Shown here: piece by piece, positions 11,510 through 23,834 of the stretch
Layout: each line of letters begins with the position of its first letter
Numbering within the stretch: the stretch's first letter is position 1
From: Lineus longissimus
Lineage: Eukaryota > Nemertea > Pilidiophora > Heteronemertea > Lineidae
Direction of reading: 5' to 3'
Assembly: GCF_910592395.1 (NCBI RefSeq)
Contig: NC_088309.1
Span: 9,178,501-9,242,500 of the forward strand
Length of the DNA: 64,000 nt
Made by a program: the position numbers and the translations under genes
The notes under the pieces: model-generated
What the model saw: only the letters and a program-made list of their open reading frames with translations
Told to the model about the DNA's origin: nothing
The model's database searches: none

Positions 11510-13039
11510 AGTTTCTGGAATATCTTGAATACACATTGAAGTGTCAGAGAAGTAGAAACGGGATTTCTGCCAAGTGCTTAACATTAAGAAATGGGGGCAG
11601 TCAACACTGTGTACAGAACCTTTAAATTTCGATATCATAAATAAGACCTCCAGATGCGTTTGCCTCATTGTATTGAATCGCATAGGCTCAGCAATGGGGT
11701 AAAAATGTGAAAGGTCTGATGGTTTTTGTTCAAGGGACTGGTCTGACGTGACTGGATACAGGGGCATTCGTGAACAGCAGGTTGACCAGGATGTGTGTTA
11801 CACCATTTTAAACACTCATCTAAGCTAGCACAACCCACAACATTTTTACATGTCCTTGATCCAAAATCCAGATCCCTAGATAAAATACTCGAAAATTCAT
11901 TTTCAAAGTACAATTTGGATGAAAATTGATGCTTGGACACTTGTTGTACGTATAATGACTTTAGATACGAGGTACTTAGCAGTAAGTTATAAGTCTTGAA
12001 GGCCCAAGAATTCAATCTAATAACTATAGATTAATTATCACAGAAAAAGTTTTTCCATCATTCAAAACATAATCTGACAAAGTCACACTTAGCTACTCTA
12101 TTTCTGTCACAACTTTCCAGGACTATTCTTAACTCACAATAATATGTGTTTCATGATATATCGTTTAACCCCCAAAGGACGAAATGCATGCACTATTTAT
12201 GTACTCGGAGGAGAAAATCTGAGAACTCGAAAGTGCAGACTGCACATTGTTGTCAAACAACAACCGTGTTTCATTGCAAACAAAAGAAAGATGGTTAAAA
12301 AAATATCTCTCTTTACAGGTCTACAATCCTTGATATTCTCAGGGAAAAGAAGTTGTGCGGGAATTAGTTGTGGCAAGTACTTTCAACAAAAAGTAAAAAA
12401 CGTTTTGATACCACTATGAATAAAAATTTGACAGCAATAAACATGAGGCACTACTATAACCTAAATTCAATTTAAAATAAACGAAGTCATAAATTTTGTG
12501 GAAAAATAACAAATAGTATTTTGTGATATCTGACATAGTAATCTTACTAACACAACAAGACCTATTTTCATTAATTTTGTAACATGTACAACAATACCAA
12601 ATTTATGCTCACAGAAGGCCTATACCCATTCTCAAGACAACTAAGTCAGGCTTACTCCATATTAAGACTCTTCTTACAAAAGACACTCTGAATTTGGATC
12701 TATCCTGTTCTCCCTTCAGTCCTAATGGACCCCAAACTTCTATTTATAAGGCAAGATTTGAACAACATGTGTCGTTCGAACTCCAAACAATAAACAATCT
12801 TCCATTCTAGTTTAAACAAGTTCAAACAAATACATAATCTGTATGCAGGTGCATATCTGCACAAGTTGAGAATCGCGGCCCACCCAGTAATGTCTTTTCA
12901 TCTGGTCTCATCTCAGAGTAGCAGGTGGCCGGGACACAGCCAAACTCACAGTTGCGCATTTCCTCTCCTACATATGCAAACATGATAAGTTATACAGTCA
13001 GGCAATCAGGGCAGTTACCAATGGAAACCTGAATGAAAG
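11510..13039 (-). other. JAK 3' flank / probable 3' UTR, end not located
   Basis: This region follows the JAK stop codon on the minus strand. I found no AATAAA on that strand within the first kilobase, only a variant TATAAA (TTTATA on the plus strand near 12744). The end of the JAK transcript is therefore unknown. No other gene is recognisable here. Confidence 0.4.
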
Positions 13040-16000
13040 TTAGGTATCCGAGATCACCGCATCAGCGGCAGCCTCAGATACATTGTCAGGACTCTCAGGA
13101 CTGTGGGTCTGATCAGTGGTTTCAGTACAAATACTGGAGACATCCTCAGAAGATGACTCCTGCTCTTTGGCAGCGATAAGTTCGCGTAATTTCAAATAAA
13201 CCTGCGGCAAATCAGCACGTCGGTCGTCATTATATTCCCAGCACATTGTCAATAAGATTTTCTCGAAGACGTCCCGGGGGCACATCGCTGGGCGATCTAG
13301 ACGGACACCACTCTGAAGTTTGTTGAGCATTTCCTTGAAATCCTCACACAAGATCGGCCTCTTTCCAAGACTGAATATCTCCCAGACTGTCACGCCGTAA
13401 CTCCAGACGTCACCTTTGGTGGTGAACTTGCGATATTCCAATCCCTCTGGAGCACACCTGAGATGATGATTCAAAGAGATTTCACGTCAGAGACATTTCA
13501 TCAATGAAACAGCGCTTCCGTACAAAATGACTTCAAAGTGACTATATGCCATAAACCATACAATGAGAGCATGGTGCAATGAGAGCCCCTTGATATGGCT
13601 AAGTATGTTCAAAAATCAGTTCTCTGATAGGTATCATTGCCCTGGTATGTACTTACCACAGTGCTGGAATTTCAGCCTTTGGGTTTCTGCACTTGTAATA
13701 GTCCCTCTCAGGATCAAGGGTACGAGCAAGACCGAAGTCACTGATCTTCATACTGATGTCCTTGGTCACAAGAACATTCCTGGTGGCAAGATCACGGTGG
13801 ACAACTTTCTGTTCCCAGAGGTACAGCATTCCCTGCAAATAAGAAGTATCATTTCAAGAAAGTTTTAAAGGGAGACTTCAGGCAGGTGCAAGGTAGGTCA
13901 GATCAAGTTACAGAGTTGCCAATAGGGGTCTTTCCTATTCCTACAGAATATATAAGGGCACTGAGTAGGCCTTTTGAGTAATCTGTACACAACAGACGTT
14001 GACAGGTGTCTAATCTTAATCATAATCTTGAAGGCAAGAGATGACCAGAATTTACCTCGAGAATTTCTAAACACCAGGTCAGTTGATCCATCATTTTTGG
14101 TCTTGTTGAATTTCTTTGCTTTCGGAGGTAGCGATGCAGGGAGCCATTTTCAACATACTCCATAACTAAAAGCAATGGCTGGTCTGAAAAAGACGATGGG
14201 TATTGTAACAATGCGGATCATTCTCGAAGCAGACATCATATTCAGGCATATTCTCTCAGTTAGTATTACCCTGCATGTTGTAAAGTCACCGTACATCATA
14301 AATTGTGTTCTTGGGATGTAATGGGGCTGATAGATTCGTCCCAATACTAGCAGGGTCAGAATGAAATCATCAAAAAGACAGTTTACAGTCTCTCTGATAT
14401 TGTCTTGGGGCATAAACCAGCATCGGTGGTGATATACCTACACCCCTTACCTTTATGTTCTAAGCACATTCCAACAATCTTAACAATATTTTCATGCTTC
14501 AAATTGGTCATCAGATCGATTTCGTGTTCAAATTCTTTCCGATATTTGTCCTCCTGTTTATAAAGAATCTTGACAGCCACCTGCTCAGGCTGTGTAGTTT
14601 CCCAGTCAACTTTGCTCTTGTCGGGCAGGAGGGTGGCCCGGAATACTGAGCCATAGTTTCCCTGAAGAAGAAAAGCCATGCAGAATGAAAGGTTGCGGGT
14701 GAAACATGGAACTGATGATTCTACAGATAGGGGAGCCAAGCTGGCCTTTGTCTCAGATACTTTCACTGCCAGGTCTAGAAATGCCAACATGGAATAGCTG
14801 GCCAGCAACTCATGTATTTTCAAAACCTTGGAAAAAACCCCAGAAAGAACTGTCCTCATCACGTTGTTTTATCTTGTTCATTGCGACCTTATCTTTACGT
14901 TCAATGTTTGGAATCGGTTTTTTATATAAGTAACCCAATTGAAAAATAACTTCCCAGAGAGGAAACCACTCTGCTTGAAGTCATTGCATACCCCCAAGAC
15001 TGTTCCCCCGAATTCCTACACCTAAGTATTTTGATATTCTCAAAGTCCACCAACACAAAATTAATTTCACTTACAGATCCTAATCGCTTGGGTTTTTCAC
15101 CAAAGATCAGTAATTTTCGTTTGATGACATATTCTAACTTGTGGGACTGCATCGGTGGTGTTGGTAGTGGTCGACCCCCGTGATGGGCACTCAATTCATC
15201 ACAACTCCTCGCTAAACTACGCGTGTTGTCGTCCAATTCTTGACTGCTGTCTGGAAGTAGATCGGTATTCACCAGTAAGCAGCCATCTCTATGTACAATG
15301 ATCAAAAGATGGAAACAGAGTAGGACCTCCCAAAGTGAACACCTCTCTAAATAAGGACACCCTCTCTATAAGTAAGTAAGCAGTATTCGGCAGATCAATT
15401 GGAGATTAGTTCAAAAGAGCATGTCTGCCCTCGATACGGATATCTTCAGGTCTTCACCCAAATAATTATGAGACTTACCACTGAATCTGAAGTTTGGATT
15501 TGTATGCTGTTGGGTCTTTCTCCTGGGAAGGGAGGGCGGGTCGGTTCTAGTCTTGATAAGCGGCTGTTGACTGTTGCAGGTATTACCAGTGTCAATGGTT
15601 TCACAGCTGGTCGAGGGGGACGGCAGCTCAGGTGACACCAAGTTAGGGTTGTGGGAGTTGTGATGGCCATGCTGGTTCTGATGAGATTGGAAGTGTGGCA
15701 TGTCTCTCCTCTTGGGTGGCAGAAGGGGTTCTTGGCTGTCCATGGTGCTGTCACCTAAGAAGAGATGAACGTGTTGGCAATATTCTTCAACTAAAGACCT
15801 GCTGACATTTCATAGCCCTGAAAAGCATTACAGCACAAATCATTTTTTGAATTTCCTAAGTTTTGACCATGGTACAGACTGTTCATCACTGACACATGTA
15901 GGTACAGTATTGATGCTGCTCACATATGTTGAAGTAAGCCCGAATTTTTAATATTTTTATAGATGTTTCCCCAATTGAAAAAATAAAGCAGTGCAAAAAT

Positions 16001-19000
16001 TGTTTACAGTAATCACCAGACATGCCAGAATGTATTGGCGGAGTGATGGTCGCCCCTGATGATGGTGAGAAGCCGCCCTGGCCTTCGGGTGAGATCATCC
16101 CCAAGAGGGGCGTCGTGGACGTCGCACCGAACGACGTGTCAACATGAAGGCTGTGTAGAGAAGACGTCGGCGACATGAGACTACCGAAAGTGCTGGACGA
16201 GACGTTGTGTGGGTTGGGCGCGTCGAAACGGAAATGGGATTGCGATCCGTACATCATACTCCCTCCGCCGCTCGTCATCGGCAGCCGCACTAGAAATGAT
16301 TCCTTTGGAGTAGGAGGCGGCGAAAGTCTTGGAATGTTGTGATTATCTAACGGTTTAGTGGCGCCGAGGGTTAGCATGGGTTTCTTCATCAACGGGTTCT
16401 TAGCGTTAGAGCTGTTCCAGGAGGCGGCGCTGTTCTGCTGCAAGCGTTGTAGGTCAGGCATGCCGCTGGATTCCTCCTCATCATCAGCAATGGTGTAGTA
16501 GGTGCCATATTGGGGATCGACTGTAATTGACAAGGAGGACATTTTACAAGATGGTGGTCTTGATTTCTGTCACATCAAATCGTAAGGAGGTCTCTCCATG
16601 ACATGCAACACCACAATTATTCTCACATCACTTAAAAGATATTGAGAATATCGAGCTAAGTTAGATTAGACATGACAGGGTTAATAATGAAGATGTGGCA
16701 ACAATGATAAATGTGACGGGCTATCCGAATCAAGTTTACCAAAACTGCTTTCTCATAATAAATTCTGGGAACCTATGGATTTAGCAGATATATAGAGTAT
16801 ACATGAGGATAACCACGAGTTCAGTCTGTCTTCAAACGCAATCACATAATCATCCAATTTACTTACCTAATGAATTGATTGGCATGAGATATAAACCTGT
16901 TTTCCAATTAAGTAATTGACATGCAATCCTGTAATTTGCTTAACAGTTATTTGTTGGCCATAACATATCAATGTAAATAGCTCGTAGTCCACACCAGCTG
17001 GGATAATCTCACAACAAATCGATACGGTTGCAGACAAATCTGTTTCTTTGGGATGAGAGGCAGTTTTCACAGGCATTGCCTATTTTGTCAAACTGAAAAA
17101 GCTGCCATTGAAATATGTGGGAATGATTTGAGAAAAGAGATAATCTTTGCAGACATGCTAGAAGTGGTTACATGTGAACGTCACTACTCACCTGCCAGGA
17201 TCATGGCCCAGAAATCACGGATAATTTCCTGCGTATTTTTCCTTTTTTCCACATTTTCTTCCCAGCATTCGTTCAACAGTTCGAAAATAGCATCCGGGGT
17301 GTCCACGTTCTTTCTTAGTTTTTGAAGCTGTTGAGAAGAAGCGTATGTTAGGATAGAGGCACAGGAGAAGGATGCAGGCCATCAAATGTGAGCCGTCACA
17401 GCAAAACCAGGCGCATGTCGCTCTGAGCTTGGCAGCTTGAGACGGACTGTTCGTTCAATTCTCTATTGTCTGCCTTTTGTGAAATATGAGCACATCAATT
17501 TCTTCCATTATCTCCTGGTGTCACTTTGGCTCATCTTCTGTGCGACATGCGCCTGGTTTTGCTGTGACGGGTCACAAATAAGGACAGCGTCGGCACAACA
17601 TCCATCTATTCCAAGTTCAAATAAACCTTGCACCATTAAAGAGGATTTTGTACGAGCAATACAACGCCCGTCTTGTGCTTCAGTTGGCATCAAAGCAACT
17701 GATGTATCAGTCATACGCAAACTTCTGAAAGAAGCCCTTTTGCTAGCCCTGTCGTCCAAATCTATCTACCCTGCCCTCATGGTGGATAACACCACCTGGA
17801 GACTTTTGTCTGAAAACATCTCAAGGCGCAGTGGTTGTTTTCCCAGTTTTGTCTGATGTTCTAAGAAACTTACCCTGTCTTCCTGGGTATCATTGGGACG
17901 AGGGAGCTCTCCAAACATGAATATTTCCCACAACGTTGTTCCGAAGGCGTAGATATCAGAATGGATCGTTGGCACCAAGGGATCCTTCAGCTCTGGGGCC
18001 AACCATGGGGACCTAGCAGTGGGGTACAGGGAAAGAAGAGTTACAAATTGAAGAGACTACAATGTATACCGGTGAGGTTTGTCATCATTATTTTTTTTAA
18101 AATTAAAGTTACAGTTTTGGGTTTATAGTCTGGTATCAACAGCGATATAGGTTATCATCCAACTTTACATTTTCAAGTCCGAATTAAGTTTGTGTTCTCT
18201 CACATTCCAATATATGTGTATTTTTCTATCACTGTTGGTATTTTACTCCAAAATGATGTTGATAAAAAGGTTTTCTGCCCTCTTTCTCACCTCTCTTGAT
18301 TGACCGGGTCACTGATGCGATGAAAGCTGTAGAGACTAGACAAACCAGGGTCACCAAGTTTGACCTTGACTTCCATCTCGTTGTGCCACAGGACTAGGAC
18401 ATTTCGGCAGCGGATATTGCCATGTGGAATCTTTACTTCATCCTGTCAAAAGAGAATATCATTAGCATGAGGTATGATCTGGATAGGTCTAACCTAGGTC
18501 AGAAACAATGTCCTTCCTAGTGACACACTTCTGACATCATTACCTTTGACTGATCAAAAATCAGCTAGAAATTTTACACATAGACAACCGCCAAGTAAAC
18601 AGGAGACCTAGTGGGCCAATGTTTTCATTGGAAAGACTGTCCTAAGAACCCCTTTGCCTTCTCCCAACTTCCTAACATTGTTAGGACTGTGAAATCCTTT
18701 GATGTTTAGGGACGTTCCCTTACCAAATAGCTAAGAGCGAGGGAAAGATAGTAGGCTGCAGTGTAGAGATGTGTCAAGTATATAGGCTCATTGACAGTTC
18801 TCAGGTAGTCGTTCAGGGAGCCTTGTGGGGCGTACTCAATCACGGCACGGAATGGAGAAGATAGGCAGACGGCATGGACTTTCAAGATGTTTGGGTTAGA
18901 CCACTGCATCGCCCGATGAACACCTTGCTGGAGAGCCTGCAGATGAGAAAATGCCTTGACTTACAATAATAGGGCCCTGTACATCGAACATCATTGCTGT

Positions 19001-22000
19001 TGATATACATTTAGAAAAACTCCAATTTTCAAGGTCAATTTTCACCGTGTTGATGCATTGAGTTACTGTGCTGCGGCAATGTTTATTTCTATATACCTAT
19101 GGCACAAAATACTGAAATGGATTAGTTCTCTTCCTTGGATCATGACTAAATCAATGGGTCACAACTTCTTATCAAAATAGCCACAGACAGGGCATCAACA
19201 TATTGTTAAACAGAACATACCTCCATCAGGTGGCCTATGTCGCTATAGTGCACCCCATCGGATATTTTTTTCAAGGCCACTTCAAGGTCAGCGTCACCTC
19301 TGTGGAACTTGCCCCTTAACACTTGAGTAAACACGCCTTTCCCTGCAACAACAAGAAACGCAGTTGACTCGTAAACGTGAAATTCGTATCAAAAGAATGA
19401 TGATTTTTACCCCGTCTATTTTTCATGTAGGTTTGATCCGAAATTGATAAAATTTTGAAAATAAGACACTCACAAAAATGAACATAGGGCATTATTTACT
19501 CTGTACTTACCAACAACTTCTGCAATATCTAGACTGCTATCAAGAGCACATGTAACCTGCCGGGGCCCCTTGCCTACACTTGCAGTGGGTGACATGTCAG
19601 GGTCCAGTTCTTCTTGAATCTTTTTTGACTTACACAACAGCAGACTTTTGTCATCTGAAAATATCAGGTTCTTTCTTTGACTTCTAAATTACTGAACGGA
19701 GGGAATGGTGGTGGATTTAATCAGGTTTGGCCTATACTCGATATTCAGAGCCGACACTTTTTCTCCAGTATGCCATTCCATTATGCATTGCATTCACACC
19801 CAACTAACCAGGTGTCTTCTGTTTCTTCTGGAGTACAGCATCACACGACACCATTTGATTACCATATAAAAATGATAGTTCAAGTACCGATTCGAATCAT
19901 AACACAAAGTCAAGTTGGAAATTTGAATGCACATTCTTCAAAAATCAATGTATCCGGGGGGAAATTGAAAGATGTCAAAGGCTTGAAGGCAGTACACCTT
20001 CACCTCGGAATATATATTCTCCCATTATAAACTATCAAGCAGATATCGGCATCATCACAAAAGTCTGGCAAGCCACCAAAGCAAGGTCGTACGTGCATTT
20101 TTTCACTGACCTACCTTCTGTTGGTCGCAGACGCTCAGTCAATTCATAATTCTTCAGCATCTCCTCAAAAGAGCTAAACACAACGTCCTTTCCCGTAACA
20201 TTGACTATGATCTTGTCATTTTCATCATAGCGGAATGGAATTGTGCAAGGTTTCGGTCGACCCTGTAGCTTGGCTGTGATGGCGTGGGTATCAAATCTAG
20301 CTGTATCTTGCTTGACAATATAGGCACCAACCTCCTTGTCTTTTAACAGGTTACAGGCATCCTCATATCTAGAGAGCAAAGAAAACACATGATACTTTAC
20401 TTTTGTTTTGCTGGGATATTTCTTGATGATTTTTAGGTTGATGATCATTGGGACCAAAGTATGGCTTATAGTTACAGTGATGGGTAGTGGCCATTCTTTA
20501 AAGGTGTTTTAATTTCTGACAATATTGGTAACAAAGAACTAACTGGTTAGTACGAACTAACCTATCATGTTGTAAGTCAAACCTGATTAATAATCGTGTT
20601 TCTCTATCACTGTATTGATTTACATTTTACCAATCATCATGGTAAAGTCTGGCCTTACCCTAGGATTGTTTCAACAACTAACAAAGATGGCTTAAGGCGT
20701 CTCATGACCGATTCTTCTTACCTTATAGGTCCATGCCATCTCAGGTCTTTCAGCTTCTTCAGGGAACGTGGACTAATATACTGACTGACTTGGCTGACCA
20801 TGGTCATGCACAGCTGGTGGTAATAGTTGACAATTAGACGGTAGTAACCGTCGAGGGCGGCAAGGAATGACTCAGCATACTCCTTCTTTGGGAATGAAAA
20901 CACCTGAAATGAACAAGGAATGACTCAGCATACTCCTTCTTTGGGAATGAAAACACCTGAAATGAACAAGGAGTGACTCAGCATACTCCTTCTTTGGGAA
21001 TGAAAACACCTGAAATGAACAAGGAATGACTCAGCATACTCCTTCTTTGGGAATGAAAACACCTGAAATGAACAAGGAATGACTCAGCATGCTCCTTCTT
21101 TAGGAATGCAAACACCTGAAATAAAGGAGCAATGACTCGGCATACCCTTCTTTGGAAATGAAAACACTGAATAATTACAGTACCGGTAATTTAACTCCAC
21201 TTTTGCGCAACCACATCTGTACCAGGTAGCCTACTGGCACAGCTAATGCATCTAATGAGAAATCCATTTTAAAGCACATATGCACAGATCCTCTCAGAAT
21301 TTTGTCTATTCCGATAATGATACCAGAGACTTACTTTAGGTGGTGTATGCCGCAGGGTAATCAGGGCTCCTTTCTCTGCATTCAGGTGACCAGACATCAC
21401 CTCATCAATCGTCCATAACAAAGTCTCTGGCTGAAATATCATAGGCCTCACTTTAAAAGTGTGCACATTTTTAATTTGACCATTAAATTTCAACAGCAAA
21501 CACAATATTTTGTCTATCGCCAAGTGAAAATTCGCAAATTCGCAAACTTTTAATGTTGCAAAAATTTCAGTTTTCAGTAATTGCTGCTAGACATTCAAGA
21601 ATGCACTATCACAAACGTTGGACTGGCAACACATGTAGATCCTGCAGTGCTACTTTTTAATAATCTTATTTTACCACCCAAACCTTCAAAATATATACCT
21701 TTTTTCCACCACTGCTGGAATATACGCCCTTGTGGTCAATGAAGAGGACTTTGGTACGATCGCTGTCAACTTCGTACCGCTCCATCATATACTCTGTCTG
21801 TTTTGCCAGCAGATCATGCATGAAGCAATGACAATGAAGTTCTGCTTTCTCCTTTTCTTTGTCATTGTATTCAGTCTCAACCCAACTCTTCAACGAGCTC
21901 TGCAGCCGCAATTTTGGGGTCAAAGCCTTGAAATCTTGCTTGCATGATTTCGGTAGGAATTTCAAGTACAACGTGTAGTCATTTCGAAGCTTCTCCATAG

Positions 22001-22517
22001 GTATTTTGTTGATTTTTCCATACATGACAAGAGCATTTAAGGCATGGCCAAGCTGCTGCTCTTGCTCCAGTTTCTGGAAGTACATGTCGCTTAACCGCTC
22101 CGTAACGAAATCGTCCAACATCTGATAATACAGATACATGAACACTTCCTTGTCGCGCAGCCATATCGTGTTTAGTTTTTCCAGCAATGGTTTGTACCGA
22201 ATTCGAAACACATATTCCAAGCGTTCATTTGCCGGAGGTGTTATGCTGAAACTTAATGGTGGCCATAGTTGATAATCTTTCAGACTGACCAATCCAAAGA
22301 GTTGGAGGGCTGAGGGACCAATCTTACATTTCTTTGCCGTCTCAATGCATAACTTTTCGAAGGTATACTCTTTGTTTGTATCAGTAAATGTTACGAAGGT
22401 GTGCGGATCACTAGGAAGGGCATTTTTACTCTCTGGTTTATATACATGCACAACGATCCCATAACTAGGAGCAGTTCCCTTGGGAGAATTTTCACTTTCC
22501 TTTAAATAGCTCGGCAT
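13040..22517 (-). CDS. JAK: Janus kinase (JAK), non-receptor tyrosine kinase, 17 coding exons
   Basis: Exons (minus): 22517-21699, 21430-21335, 20903-20722, 20368-20115, 19654-19511, 19342-19221, 18936-18724, 18442-18291, 18012-17874, 17327-17192, 16520-16017, 15754-15479, 15286-15075, 14661-14451, 14177-14056, 13832-13657, 13457-13040. They sum to 4176 nt, 1391 residues. JAKs sit on cytokine receptors through FERM-SH2 and phosphorylate STATs. FERM is about 1-340. The SH2-like domain (365-450) reads GAYIVK, with Lys at the phosphotyrosine-binding Arg. The pseudokinase (about 495-750) has GKGVF, VALK, HGN for HRD and DPG for DFG. The kinase (about 1070-1370) has [23 protein letters not shown] and activation-loop DYYK; WYAPE is WCAPE. 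The linker (753-1070) is far longer than usual. ATG 22517 is the first in-frame Met after an in-frame TGA at 22583-22581. Human JAKs have about 1130 residues. Confidence 0.95.
17387..17576. repeat. intronic inverted repeat, 29-bp perfect arms
   Basis: Within the JAK intron between exons 9 and 10, the 29 bases at 17393-17421 are the exact reverse complement of 17542-17570. With one mismatch the match extends about six bases outward. The spacer is 120 nt. The transcript could fold here into a hairpin with a large loop. Confidence 0.9.
20861..21175 (-). repeat. 53-bp tandem repeat of a JAK intron/exon boundary
   Basis: Five units of exactly 53 bp begin at 20861, 20914, 20967, 21020 and 21073. 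The first four are nearly identical. A decayed sixth follows at about 21126. Read on the minus strand, each unit contains the acceptor 'ttgttcatttcag' followed by GTGTTTTCATTCCCAAAGAA, the first bases of JAK exon 3. The unit nearest the gene supplies the real exon start at 20903; the others sit in the intron as decoy copies. Confidence 0.95.
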
Positions 22518-22686
22518 TGTTTCCGGATCATTAGAATGACATCTGGAATTGGCATTAGATGCACCTAACACAAACTCAGGTCACTACTGGTAATTGCACT
22601 CCTCCTGTAGACTTCGATTTCTTTGGCACTGTTGACACTGGCAGCTTCCTCACTGACAAGAAGTGGCAATGACCCCTCTGCTGGAC
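22518..22686 (-). other. JAK 5' UTR segment of first coding exon
   Basis: A good acceptor (aacttcttgcag) ends at 22687 on the minus strand, and the exon then runs without a break to the start codon at 22517. The segment has an in-frame stop (TGA at 22583) and out-of-frame upstream ATGs (for example 22555). This supports a non-coding first exon further upstream. Confidence 0.55.
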
Positions 22687-23834
22687 CTGCAAGAAGTTAA
22701 TAAAGTATGAAACACCGGTAGGACTTTCGAGAATCCTATAAGTTGTTAACAATCACATACCTTAAGTAAATATAGAGGCAGTTTTTTTATCCTACATGAG
22801 AGAACAGCCTGTATCATTAGTACTGTATGTCAAAATGTATGTCTGTCATCTTTGCCTGTAAAGACCTATTGCTCAGGAACAGTCTCGGCCAGGTACATGT
22901 ACCCGAATGATGTATATTGGCCCTTTGGCTTATACTGAATTTTGTGTTTCCGCAAGGATCAAGGATGCGCTGTTGTGGCGCTCGATAACAGTCACAGTCG
23001 TAAAGTTGTCTTGTAATAGTGACATTGATGATGCATTCCTTGATTCACAGGCACATATAATGCCACACCCACATCATATCATCATCAGACCAGCAGGGAC
23101 AGGGCAGAACAGACACTAGAGACAGGTCTTGACAATAATGACAATGACACAGCCTCACGTCATCCAGGTCAAAATGGGGATGCGGCCGGGGATGATCCGG
23201 GTAAAAGTGATCAGCCATGTACAGGAATTTGCACCGTGGCGGGGTAAAGCCCCCAAGAGATACATGTATATAGGGACTTCGGGCCCAAATCCTCTTGGCG
23301 GCCTCAACAGTACAACTTCCTATATGGGTCGTGAAAGGGACAAGACAGAACAGACCGGTCTACTCTTGAGGGACTTTCGGCGTCGAGGTATCTGGGCTAA
23401 AATCAAAAGACTTCAAAGGCGTGTAGGGGCCTCGATGATACACATTGATCTCGTCACAAAATGCGATGCCATTCGCCATTGCCATGCCATTTTGGGTTGG
23501 TACAGCAAAAACTGGAGAGAAAAAATGGGTGGAAATCGAAAGAAGTAGGCTAACAACATGCACTATGATGCAGGGTCTCTACCATGTCTACAGGGCATTG
23601 ATTTGGTTAGTTCGTTCAAAGAATGCACAGTAACACAAAAATACCATCAATATCACCAATGCGGTTTTTATAAAGCCATTCAGCATCAAAATTCGATGTT
23701 ATAAGGAGCTAAATTCACAAAATGACTTACTTCTCAACGAAAAGCGAAGTACCTTTTCCGTCGTTACCGAGCATCTCTCCAATCGGGCTGTTCCGCTATT
23801 CGTTTTCACCCAGGAATAGCCGATAAGGAAAAAC
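22687..23834. promoter_or_regulatory. divergent intergenic region between JAK and KHDC4
   Basis: JAK is transcribed to the left and KHDC4 to the right from this 1.15-kb interval, so their promoters must lie here or share elements. A CCAAT motif lies at 23780-23784, about 55 bp before the KHDC4 ATG. I see no clear TATA box. The plus frame at 23129-23548 is open but has no recognisable domain and I do not call it a gene. Confidence 0.45.

Noticed and set aside
17770-17873. Read-through of JAK exon 9 for 35 codons to a stop, with a faintly kinase-like sequence ([20 protein letters not shown])
   Set aside because: The consensus donor GTAAGT at 17873 joined to exon 10 reproduces the pseudokinase end (FELLNECW...EIIRDFW) in frame. 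The extension is most likely intron.
23129-23548. 139-codon plus frame between JAK and KHDC4
   Set aside because: The first part is low-complexity, there is no known motif, and it ends without any gene-like signals.
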